From Ruania rhizosphaerae (GTDB taxonomy: Bacteria > Actinomycetota > Actinomycetes > Actinomycetales > Beutenbergiaceae), in contig NZ_VSMB01000001.1 in NCBI RefSeq assembly GCF_009805705.1, positions 372,001 to 436,000 on the forward strand: a stretch of DNA of 64,000 bases. The letters are read 5' to 3'. Below the pieces are notes generated by a model. The model had not been told where the DNA came from, made no database searches, and saw nothing but the letters and a program-made list of their open reading frames with translations. Position numbers and translations under genes: made by a program. This document shows, piece after piece, positions 53,243 to 61,900 of the stretch (positions are counted from its first letter, which is position 1; each line of letters opens with the position of its first letter).

Positions 53243-54095
53243 CATCGTGGCGATCGACGTGCACACCCACCCGCAGACCGAGGAGTTCCTCGCGGCCATG
53301 GGCTCACGGCACCGGCAGATGGCGAAGCATTTCGGACGGGAGCGACCGGTGGTCTCCTTCGCCGAGCAGGCCGACCAGTACCGCGAGCGCCGAATGATGG
53401 CCGTGATCGTGAACTCGGACTCGGAGACGACGTCGGGGATCCGCGGCGCCCCGAACGATCTGCTCGGCAAGGCGCAACGCGATCACCCGGATGTGTTCCT
53501 CTCCTTCGCGGGTATCGACCCGTGGAAGGGTGAGGCGGCCGTGGCGGAGATCCGCCGGATGCATGCCGAGTACGGGATCAAAGGGGTGGGTGAGCTGAAC
53601 CCGTCCCGGCAGAAGTTCGCCCCGAACGATCGGCGGTTCTTCCCGATCTGGGAGGTCTGTGCCGAGCTGGGCCTGGTGGTGATGTTCCACTCCGGGTTCC
53701 CGGGGGCCGGTGCCGGGACGCCGGGGGGTGGCGGGTACCGGCTGGAGCTGGCTCGTCCGGTGCCGTACGTGGACGATGTGGCGGCGGAGTTCCCGGAGCT
53801 GAAGATCATCAGTGCGCACCCGGCGTGGCCGTGGCACCTGGAGAACCTGGCGATGGTGTGGCACAAGTCGAACGTGTACCTGGACCTGTCCGGCTGGGCG
53901 CCCAAGTACCTGCCGCCGGAGGTGATCCGGTATGCCGACTCCCTCATCACCGACCGGGTGCTGTTCGGATCGGACTGGCCGGTGCTGACGGTGGACCGGT
54001 GGATGGCGGAGTTCGGCGAGCTGGGCATGAAGGAGACCTCTCGCCGCAAGATCCTGCTGGAGAACGCCCGCACCCTGTTCGGGCTGGAGGACTGA
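53235..54095 (+). CDS. Amidohydrolase-2 family (decarboxylase/hydrolase)
   Basis: The 286-aa protein belongs to the amidohydrolase-2/ACMSD-like group. It has HTHP at the N-terminus (H10, H12), FHSG near residue 154, SAHPAWPW near 193 and the Asp in LFGSDWP. Members decarboxylate aromatic acids or hydrate/hydrolyse products such as pyrone dicarboxylate. It overlaps the LigB-type gene by 1 nt. The chemistry is not fixed by sequence. Confidence 0.88.
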   Translation: MRDIVAIDVHTHPQTEEFLAAMGSRHRQMAKHFGRERPVVSFAEQADQYRERRMMAVIVNSDSETTSGIRGAPNDLLGKAQRDHPDVFLSFAGIDPWKGEAAVAEIRRMHAEYGIKGVGELNPSRQKFAPNDRRFFPIWEVCAELGLVVMFHSGFPGAGAGTPGGGGYRLELARPVPYVDDVAAEFPELKIISAHPAWPWHLENLAMVWHKSNVYLDLSGWAPKYLPPEVIRYADSLITDRVLFGSDWPVLTVDRWMAEFGELGMKETSRRKILLENARTLFGLED

Positions 54096-54934
54096 TGGCC
54101 CGGCTGGTGATGGCGGCGGCGACGCCGCACAACCCGCTGCTGTGGCGGGCGATGACCGAGCCGGCACCGGACGATCTCGCTGGGGTCGCTGCAAACTTCG
54201 CGCTGATCCGCAGGGCGATCACCGAACTGGGTGTGGACGTGATCGTGCTGATCGGCACCGACCACATCCGCCAGTTCTTCCTGGAGAACGTGCCCGCGTT
54301 CATCGTCGGCAAGGCCGAGCACTATCACGGCACCTACGAGAACGAGGTGCGCACCTTCGGGCTCGAGTACGGCGAGGTGACCGGCCACCGGGAGCTGGCG
54401 GACGAGATCACCGGGCGGGAGGTGCTCACGGAGGCGATCGACTTCGGGATCTCGCACGAGTGGCGCCTGGACCACGGGTTCATGATCCCGCTGCAGTACC
54501 TGACGCCGGAGCTGGACATCCCGGTGGTGCCGATCCATGTGAACGCCACGCTGCCGCCGTTGCCGAGCCCGCGCCGGTTCGCGGTGCTGGGCGAGCACCT
54601 GCGGTCCACGATCGAGAACTGGGAGAGCGACGCCCGGGTGGCAATCCTCACCTCAGGGCACATGGCCACCGACATCGGCGGCCCGAAGCAGTTCCACGGC
54701 TCCCCGGACCCGGACTTCGACGCCGAGGCCGTCGCCTGGATGCGGGACGGGGACCTGGAGGCCGCGATCGACGGCTGCCGATACGAGCGGTTGATGGACG
54801 CCGGCAACGTGACCTACCAGTACGTGAATGTGATCGCCGCACTGGCGGCGATGCAGGGGCGCGGAGCGGACCTGGCCGAGGCGACACCGAGCCGCTTCGC
54901 CTCCAGCCCGTTCTTCCTATGGAGGGCGCGATGA
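54095..54934 (+). CDS. LigB-like extradiol dioxygenase-fold protein, variant metal site
   Basis: The 279-aa protein has the class-III (LigB) fold: ATPHNPLL with His12 and VLIGTDHIRQFF with His57. The third ligand of LigB-type enzymes, a Glu near 242, is Gln242 here (AGNVTYQYVNVIAA). SGHMATDIG carries the likely catalytic His. The E-to-Q change could weaken iron binding, so ring cleavage is not certain. It is coupled to the small LigA-like gene that follows. Confidence 0.82.
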   Translation: MARLVMAAATPHNPLLWRAMTEPAPDDLAGVAANFALIRRAITELGVDVIVLIGTDHIRQFFLENVPAFIVGKAEHYHGTYENEVRTFGLEYGEVTGHRELADEITGREVLTEAIDFGISHEWRLDHGFMIPLQYLTPELDIPVVPIHVNATLPPLPSPRRFAVLGEHLRSTIENWESDARVAILTSGHMATDIGGPKQFHGSPDPDFDAEAVAWMRDGDLEAAIDGCRYERLMDAGNVTYQYVNVIAALAAMQGRGADLAEATPSRFASSPFFLWRAR

Positions 54935-55278
54935 GCAAGTACATGATCGACAAGTTCATGCGTGCGGTGGAGATGAGCGATGCGGCCGTGGCCGCGTACG
55001 TGGCCGATCCGGGCGCGTTCCTGGATGAGTGGCTGACGGAGGACGCGGCCACAGATCGACCTGCCGACGATAGGCGGCTCACCCAGGCGGAGCATGCGGC
55101 CTTCGCCGCCCGCGACTACGAGGCGCTGTATCTGCTCGGCGCACACCCATACCTGCTCTGGCACTTCACCGAGGCCGTGTATTCGCCCGAGTTCGGTGAG
55201 AGTTTCGGGTGGCGGGACCTGGTGGAGCGGTACCGGGAGGCGGTGCGACCGCACGGGGTGCCGGACTACGTGCCTTGA
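54931..55278 (+). CDS. LigA-like small subunit
   Basis: The 115-aa protein resembles the alpha (LigA) subunit of protocatechuate 4,5-dioxygenase: MIDKFMRAVEMSDA, LTQAEHAAFAARDYEALYLLGAHPYLLW and a short helix. It overlaps the LigB-type gene by ATGA. It should form an alpha2beta2-type complex with that protein. The operon ends here, next to a decayed toxin-antitoxin locus. Confidence 0.82.
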   Translation: MSKYMIDKFMRAVEMSDAAVAAYVADPGAFLDEWLTEDAATDRPADDRRLTQAEHAAFAARDYEALYLLGAHPYLLWHFTEAVYSPEFGESFGWRDLVERYREAVRPHGVPDYVP

Positions 55279-55354
55279 CGGTCACCAGGCGCCCGACTGG
55301 GCAGACACCAAGGCAGCGCTCGAGGCTCAGCTCGACCGTGGCGCCCTGAAATGA
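55279..55354 (+). pseudogene. Antitoxin remnant (C-terminal tail)
   Basis: In the frame ending at the TGA 55352-55354 the sequence reads GHQAPDWADTKAALEAQLDR plus GALK. It looks like the C-terminus of a VapB-type antitoxin and couples by ATGA to a PIN-domain reading frame. The upstream part is gone, cut off against the LigA-like gene. This is a likely, not certain, reading. Confidence 0.55.
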
Positions 55355-55718
55355 GCACGGGGGACTCCGCGAGCAACGTGAGCAGGAAGGTCTTCGTGGA
55401 CACGATGATCCTCGCGCTGGCGGTCGGCGGGGAGAGTCCACACCGTGCCGCCTGCCGGCGCATCCTCGACGGTGCCGCGGATCTCGTGCTGATGCGGTGG
55501 CCGTGGTGCATGAGGTCCGGGCAGCGTGCGTCGTGCACGCCTTCGACGAGGCCGTGACCGACCGGACGGTCGATCTCGTGGAGCGGTCAACGATCGCAGG
55601 GCGTGACGCCGTGCACGCCGCCACCGCCCTGGAAGCAGGGTTCACCGAGATCGTCTCGCTCGACCGCGACTTCGACCGGGTTCCCGGACTCACGCGACGC
55701 GAGCCCGCCTACACCTGA
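55351..55718 (+). pseudogene. PIN-domain (VapC-type) toxin, frameshifted
   Basis: The first frame has KVFVDTMILALAVGGESPHR, a PIN-domain start with an acidic residue. It ends in junk at 55557. The second frame (55497-55718) gives VVHEVRAACVVHAFDEAV and DAVHAATALEAGFTEIVSLD, the PIN C-terminus with acidic residues. About 15-25 residues and a frame are lost between them. It is a remnant of an RNA-cleaving toxin of a vapBC module. Confidence 0.75.
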
Positions 55719-55789
55719 GCGTGATTCGTCGTCGACGGCCGTGTCGCATCTCTCACGCCCTCGAATGCTGCTCACGCGAGCGTCCCTCT

Positions 55790-55795
55790 TACGAT
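55790..55795 (+). promoter_or_regulatory. -10 element of a leaderless promoter (MFS gene)
   Basis: TACGAT, 7 nt before the ATG at 55803, with no ribosome-binding site. Confidence 0.5.
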
Positions 55796-55802
55796 CAACT
55801 CC

Positions 55803-57014
55803 ATGCCCTCCCTGCGACGTCGTCGCTACTCACTCTTTGCCCTCATCCTGATCGTCGGCATCGGACTCTCCTCCTGGGTGACGCGCACGCCCGCGATCCG
55901 GGACGCCGTCGAGGCCTCCACGGCACAGATGGGGTTGATCCTGTTCGGCCTCAGCGTGGGCTCGATGGCAGGCGTGATCAGCTCGGGGTGGTTCGTCCGC
56001 CGATGGGGGACGCGGCCGGTGATCGCCGTCGGAACCGTGTGCGTGATCGCCGGGACGGTGCTGGTGGGGCTCGGGGCCCTCTGGTCGGCCGCGCCGGTCG
56101 TCTTCGCCGGCCTGCTCGTCTTCGGGATCGGCGGCGGACTCGGGGAGATCGGGCTGAACATCTCCGGCGCTGAGCTGGAGCGGCTGATCGGCCGACCGGT
56201 GCTGCCGATCCTGCACGGCTGCTTCAGCCTGGGCACGGTGATCGGCGCGCTGGCGGGCATCGGCCTGACCGCGATCGACTTCTCCCCCGCCTGGCACCTG
56301 CTCCTCGCCGCGGCGCTCATGACCGGGCTGACCGTCTGGGCGCTCCCGGGGGTTGTGGCCGGAACCGGGATCGAGGTCTCCGTCCGTGCCCGGGCGAGCA
56401 CCCCGACGACGCAGCCTCGCCCCAGCGTGTGGCGCGACCGCCGACTGGTGCTGATCGGGGTGGTCGTGCTGGCGATGGCGTTCGCCGAGGGATCCGCGAA
56501 CGACTGGCTGCCGCTGCTCATGGTGGACGGTCACGACGTCTCCGCCACGAGCGGTTCCCTCGTCTTCGCCGGGTTCGCCGCCGCAATGACTGTCGGCCGT
56601 TTCCTCGGCGGGCCCGTCGTGGAACGGTTCGGGCGGCCCATCGTGCTGCGCTTGAGCGCGGTGTGTGCGATCGCCGGCATCGTCGTGGTGGTCTTCTCCC
56701 CGAGCGCCGCCGTGGCCGGGGTGGCGGTCGTGCTGTGGGGGCTGGGAGCCTCCCTTGGTTTCCCGGTGGCGATCTCGGCAGCCGGGGACGACCCGGATCG
56801 TGCGTCCGAGCGGGTCAGCGCCGTGGCGACCAGTGGCTACCTGGCCTTCCTCGTGGGTCCGCCGCTGCTGGGTTTCGTCGGTGAGGAGGTCGGGCTGCGG
56901 CTGGCGATGATGATCGTGGTCGTGTTGCTCGTTGCTGCGGCATTCGCGGCCGGGGCGGCCCGGTCGATGCGGCGGGCTGAGCCGGTGGGGGAGGCCGGGC
57001 CCGTACAGAACTGA
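55803..57014 (+). CDS. MFS transporter
   Basis: The 403-aa protein has about 12 membrane helices in two halves separated by a charged loop at about 190-220. It resembles the fosmidomycin/FucP-like or DHA-type exporters (LFGIGGGLGEIGLNISGAELERL, LHGCFSLGTVIGALAG). The substrate is unknown. It is a monocistronic gene between the vapBC remnant and poxB. Confidence 0.9.
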   Translation: MPSLRRRRYSLFALILIVGIGLSSWVTRTPAIRDAVEASTAQMGLILFGLSVGSMAGVISSGWFVRRWGTRPVIAVGTVCVIAGTVLVGLGALWSAAPVVFAGLLVFGIGGGLGEIGLNISGAELERLIGRPVLPILHGCFSLGTVIGALAGIGLTAIDFSPAWHLLLAAALMTGLTVWALPGVVAGTGIEVSVRARASTPTTQPRPSVWRDRRLVLIGVVVLAMAFAEGSANDWLPLLMVDGHDVSATSGSLVFAGFAAAMTVGRFLGGPVVERFGRPIVLRLSAVCAIAGIVVVVFSPSAAVAGVAVVLWGLGASLGFPVAISAAGDDPDRASERVSAVATSGYLAFLVGPPLLGFVGEEVGLRLAMMIVVVLLVAAAFAAGAARSMRRAEPVGEAGPVQN

Positions 57015-57087
57015 CGACTGGGGCGCACTCCGTGCCAAACACGGCACAGACTCACCCTCCACCGTCGATTTCGTCCGCATCTCGGCG

Positions 57088-57093
57088 TAGCGT
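57088..57093 (+). promoter_or_regulatory. -10 element of a leaderless promoter (poxB)
   Basis: TAGCGT, 6 nt before the ATG at 57100, with no ribosome-binding site. Confidence 0.5.
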
Positions 57094-57099
57094 CGAGAC

Positions 57100-58842
57100 A
57101 TGAACGTTGCTGAGCAGCTCGTCAGTCAGCTCCAGGCCGTAGGCGTTCGCCGCATCTACGGTATCGTCGGAGACAGCCTCAACCCCATCGTCGATGCGGT
57201 GCGCCGCACCGGCGGATCGGCCGAGGGCGGGATCGACTGGATCCACGTCCGGCACGAAGAGAGCGCCGCATTCGCGGCCGCAGCCGATGCCCAGCTCACC
57301 GGGGAGCTCGCCGTGTGCGCCGGGTCATGCGGGCCCGGGAACCTACACCTGATCAACGGCCTCTACGACGCCAACCGCACCGGTGCGCCCGTGCTGGCCA
57401 TCGCCAGCCATATCCCGTCCGCGCAGATCGGGCAGGGATACTTCCAAGAGACCCACCCGGATCGGCTGTTCACCGAATGCTCGGTGTACTCCGAGCTGGT
57501 CAGCACGACCGACCAGTCACCCCGGGTGGTCCACGCTGCCATCTCACACGCCCTCGCTGAGCGAGGGGTCGCCGTCGTGACCCTGCCGGGTGACGTAGCG
57601 GATGAACAGGCCACGGCACAGGCACCCACCTACACCCCGGTCAGCCACGGCGTCCTGACGCCGGACCCCGCCTGCTTACAGAACCTCGCCGAGGCGATCG
57701 ACAAGGCGAAGAATGTCGCGCTCTTCGTCGGCTACGGGGCCATGGGCGCCCACGAGCTGGTGGTCGACCTGGCGGAGAAGATCAAGGCGCCCGTGGGGCA
57801 CTCGCTACGCGGCAAGGACCTGATCCAGTACGAGAACCCCTATGACGTCGGGATGACCGGACTGCTGGGCTACGGTGCGGCGGCTGCCGGACTCGAGGAC
57901 GCCGATCTGATCGTGTTGCTGGGCACCGACTTCCCGTACGACCAGTTTCTGCCCGACGTTCCCACCGCGCAGGTAGACACCGATGCCGCGGTGATCGGGC
58001 GGCGTACCGCCGTGCAGTACCCGGTGCACGGCGACGTGGCCGCCACCCTGGAAGCGCTGCTGCCGACGATCAAGACCAAGCGCAGCCGCCGGTTCCTGGA
58101 CAGGATGCTCGACAAGCACGACCGGCTGATGAACAAGGCCGTGGGCGCCTACACCAAGGACGTCGAGCACATGCGCCCGATCCACCCCGAGTACGCCGCC
58201 TCCGTACTGGACCAGGTCGCCGCTGAGGATGCGGTATTCACAGCCGACACCGGGATGGGGAACGTGTGGACCGCGCGCTACCTGAACCCGAACGGGAAGC
58301 GGCGGCTCATCGGCTCGTTCAAGCACGGGTCGATGGCGAACGCCATGCCGCAAGCGCTCGGCGCCCAGCTCGCCTACCCCGACCGGCAGGTCATAGCAGT
58401 CTCTGGTGACGGCGGCCTGTCGATGCTGCTCGGCGATCTGCTGACGGCGGTAATGTACGACTTGCCGCTCACGGTGGTGGTGTTCAACAACTCCACCCTC
58501 GGGATGGTCAAGCTCGAGATGCTCGTGGACAGGCTGCCCGACTTCGGGGTGGACGTACCCGCGGTGGACTACGCGGCAATCGGTGCGGCGATGGGTCTGC
58601 AGACCCAGCGCGTGGATGATCCGGCGGAGTTGGAGAGCGCGTTCGAGACGGCGCTGACCCACCGCGGTCCCTCGCTGGTGGACGTGGTGACCGACCCGAA
58701 CGCCCTGTCCATCCCACCCAAGATCACCAAGGACCAGGTGTTCGGGTTCGCGACGGCGTTGAGCAAGATCGTGCTGAACGGCGGCGCCGGGGAGGCGGTC
58801 TCGATGGCGCGGTCGAACCTGCGGAACATCCCGCGCGGGTAA
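57100..58842 (+). CDS. poxB: Pyruvate:quinone oxidoreductase (PoxB type)
   Basis: The 580-aa protein is a thiamine-diphosphate enzyme of full family length. It has the catalytic Glu in VRHEESAAFAAAADA (near residue 50), GSCGPGNLHLINGLYDA, the ThDP-Mg motif in SGDGGLSMLLGDLLT with NN following (FNNSTLGMVKLEM), and a C-terminal segment for membrane binding. It oxidises pyruvate to acetate and CO2 and passes electrons to quinone. It is probably induced in late growth or low oxygen. A leaderless promoter precedes it. Confidence 0.92.
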   Translation: MNVAEQLVSQLQAVGVRRIYGIVGDSLNPIVDAVRRTGGSAEGGIDWIHVRHEESAAFAAAADAQLTGELAVCAGSCGPGNLHLINGLYDANRTGAPVLAIASHIPSAQIGQGYFQETHPDRLFTECSVYSELVSTTDQSPRVVHAAISHALAERGVAVVTLPGDVADEQATAQAPTYTPVSHGVLTPDPACLQNLAEAIDKAKNVALFVGYGAMGAHELVVDLAEKIKAPVGHSLRGKDLIQYENPYDVGMTGLLGYGAAAAGLEDADLIVLLGTDFPYDQFLPDVPTAQVDTDAAVIGRRTAVQYPVHGDVAATLEALLPTIKTKRSRRFLDRMLDKHDRLMNKAVGAYTKDVEHMRPIHPEYAASVLDQVAAEDAVFTADTGMGNVWTARYLNPNGKRRLIGSFKHGSMANAMPQALGAQLAYPDRQVIAVSGDGGLSMLLGDLLTAVMYDLPLTVVVFNNSTLGMVKLEMLVDRLPDFGVDVPAVDYAAIGAAMGLQTQRVDDPAELESAFETALTHRGPSLVDVVTDPNALSIPPKITKDQVFGFATALSKIVLNGGAGEAVSMARSNLRNIPRG

Positions 58843-58969
58843 ACCTTCCTCGGAGACCAACAGGGCACCGTGACCTGATCGTTACATCGGATCGTTGTGC
58901 GTGCGTACAAGAACCCGATAGACATAACCCGGGTGTGGCGACTGGGCTGCATCGTGACCCGGGGGTCTC

Positions 58970-61900
58970 ATGTCTGTCAGCACCGCGCCTGCGCGCGCCG
59001 GCGCGTCGTTCACGCGCATCATCTCCAGCGCCGTCGTAGCGTTCCTCGTCCTGGTGGGGGTGGTCGCGATTGCGGCTCCCGCGCAGGCGGCTACTCCGGT
59101 GGCGTATGGCGACACCTATGGCTCCCCGATCGACACGCCGATCAACGTCCCGGCGCCGGGAGTGATGAGCAACGACGTCGCCGCGGCCGGCTACGAGGTC
59201 ATGGTGGTCGAGGGCGAATTCCTCTGGCCAGAGTCGACCCTCGCGGTCAACGCGGACGGCTCGTTCACCCTCGACCCACACCCGGGCTTCGCCGGTGAAC
59301 AGTATTTCTCGTACTGTCTCGCTGCCGGTGGCACGTGCGTGTCGAACACGGAGCGGGCCTACCTCTACGTTGGCCAGCCGTACCTGTACTCGCAGTCGTA
59401 CCAGACGCTCGAAGGTCAGGCGCTGAGCGTGCCGGCCTCCGAGGGCCTTCTCGTGGATTCCGGCAACATCACGGACGAACCGCTGGACGTCTTCGACGCC
59501 GCCGGCGGCAGCGTGAACGCATCACAAGACGGCTCGTTCACCTTCACGCCCAATCCTGGTTTCACTGGCCGGGCGACCTTCACCTACTGCGTCCAGACCG
59601 AAGAGAGCGTGTGCAAGAGTGCACCCGTCACCGGCTCGATCGCCGTCTACCCGACCCTGAGCAACCAGTCGTTCACGGTCGCGGCGGACTCCTCCCACGG
59701 TGGCACGCTCTATCCCGCCCCGTCCGGTGGCATCAGTTACGTCGGCCTGGTGACGTCCCAGCCCGCGAACGGCACCCTCGGCACCACCAACAACGGCACG
59801 TTCACCTACACCCCTGACTCCGGCTACTCCGGGCCGGACTCCTTCTCCTACTGCCTGAGCATCGACGGCGGCGCATGCATCAGCGGCACCTCGCCCGTGA
59901 CGGCGTCGGTGACCGTCACTCCGAACGAGATCGCCACCACCACGACGCTCACCGGCTCAACCTCGTTGCGCTTCGGCGAGTCGCTGACGCTGACCGCCGC
60001 CGTCTCCCCCATCCCTGGCGGCGGGACCGTCGCCTTCTCCGAGGATGGGGCCGTCTGCGCCGACCAGCCCGTCAGCGGCGGCAGCGCCATCTGCACGATC
60101 GCCCAGCCGACGGTCGGCAGCCACTCCTATCTGGCCCAGTTCAGCGGGTCCTGGCTGTACCTCCCCTCGAGCGACAGCCTTGAGGTCACTGTGGGCAAGG
60201 CGCAGTCCGCCCTCGCCTACACCGGATCTGCCACGGCGACGGTCGGGGAGCCGTTGGAGCTCGCGGTGCTGCTGACCAGCCCGACGCTCGATCTCAGCGG
60301 CGAGACCGTCTCGCTCTCCTTCGACGGACAGAACTGCTCCGGCGCGGTCGATGACGAGGGCTCCTTCTCGTGCACCGTCACGCCGAGCACTGCCGGGCCG
60401 GTGGAACTGACCCTCACCTACGACGGGTCGGCCACCGTCGAGGCCGCCACCGAGACCGGCGACATTCAGGTCTCCCAGCAGACCAGCACCACCACGCTCG
60501 ACGTCGACGACGACACCCCCGTCTGGGGCGAGGCGGTCATGTTCACCGCCACCGTGCCAGCCGGCGCCACCGGCACCGTCGCCTTCACCACCGACGCGGG
60601 CTCCCTCCCGGGCTGCGGGTCAGTGGTCCTCAGCGATGGCACGGCCAACTGCTCTTTCGCCTTCGACGTCGGCGAGCACGACGTCACGGCCACCTACTCC
60701 GGTGACGCCACCTTTGACGGTTCCTCGGACACGATCGCGATCGAGGCCCTGCGCCGCCTCACCACCCTGGAATACACCGGCCCGCAGTCGGGCACGGTCG
60801 GCGAGGAGGTCGCGGCGACGGCGCTGCTCACCCAGGGCGACGTCCCGCTCCCCGGTATCGACATCGCGTTCACCCTGGCCGGCAGCAGCTCCGCGGACTG
60901 CATCGCGACCACCGACGAGGACGGGATCGCCAGCTGCGAACTGACGGTGCCGGTCGCCGGGCCGATTTCACTCGAGCTCACCCAGGCGGGCACCGCGCTC
61001 TACCTGCCGAACTCGATCACCGAGCAGCTGCAGGTCGGCACCGCCGCCACGACCACCACCCTCACCGGTACCGAGCAGGTCGTCGTCGGGGGCATGGCGA
61101 GCCTCGCCGCGACCGTGAGCCCGACCGACGGCGAGGGCACCGTGACCTTCACCGCAGGTGAGGACGCCATCGAGGGGTGCGAGGAGATCGCGCTGGCCGA
61201 CGTCGAGGGTGTCTGGACGGCCGAGTGCACCACGGCCACCCTGCCGGTCGGCGAGAACGAGATCGTCGCCACCTACAGCGGCACGCCGGACTACCTCACC
61301 TCCTCCGACACCACGACAGTTGAGGTGCTCCGCGCCCCTGCCACCCTCACCTACACCGGCGATGTCACCGGCGTGGTCGGCGAGCCGCTTATCGCTTCCG
61401 CGGACCTCTACGCTGCATTCGGTGGCCTCGCACCCACCCTGGAGGGATTTGAGGTCACGTTCACCTTCGACGGGGAGACGTGCACGGGTACGACGGACTT
61501 CCCCGGCAGCGCCGAGTGCACGTTCACCCCGACGGCGGCCCAGACCTCTCCCGTCTCCGTCTCCTTCGCGGGAACGACCGACATCACCCCGGCGCAGACC
61601 GAGGAGACGGTGACCATCGCGGCCGCCCCCACCACGACCGAGGTCACCGGCCCGGACGCCGGCGAGTTCACCGAGCCACTGACCTTCACCGCCCAGATCG
61701 CGCCGACCGCCGGCGCCGGCACGGTCACCTTCACGGCCGGTGAGGATGTGGTTGAGGGCTGCGAGGAGATCGCGCTGGCCGAGGTCGAGGGCACGTGGAC
61801 GGCCGAGTGCACGACAGCCGCACTGCCTGTCGGCGAGAGCACGGTCACCGCGTCCTACAACGGAACTGCCGACTACGAGCCCTCCGAGGGCTCGACGCAG

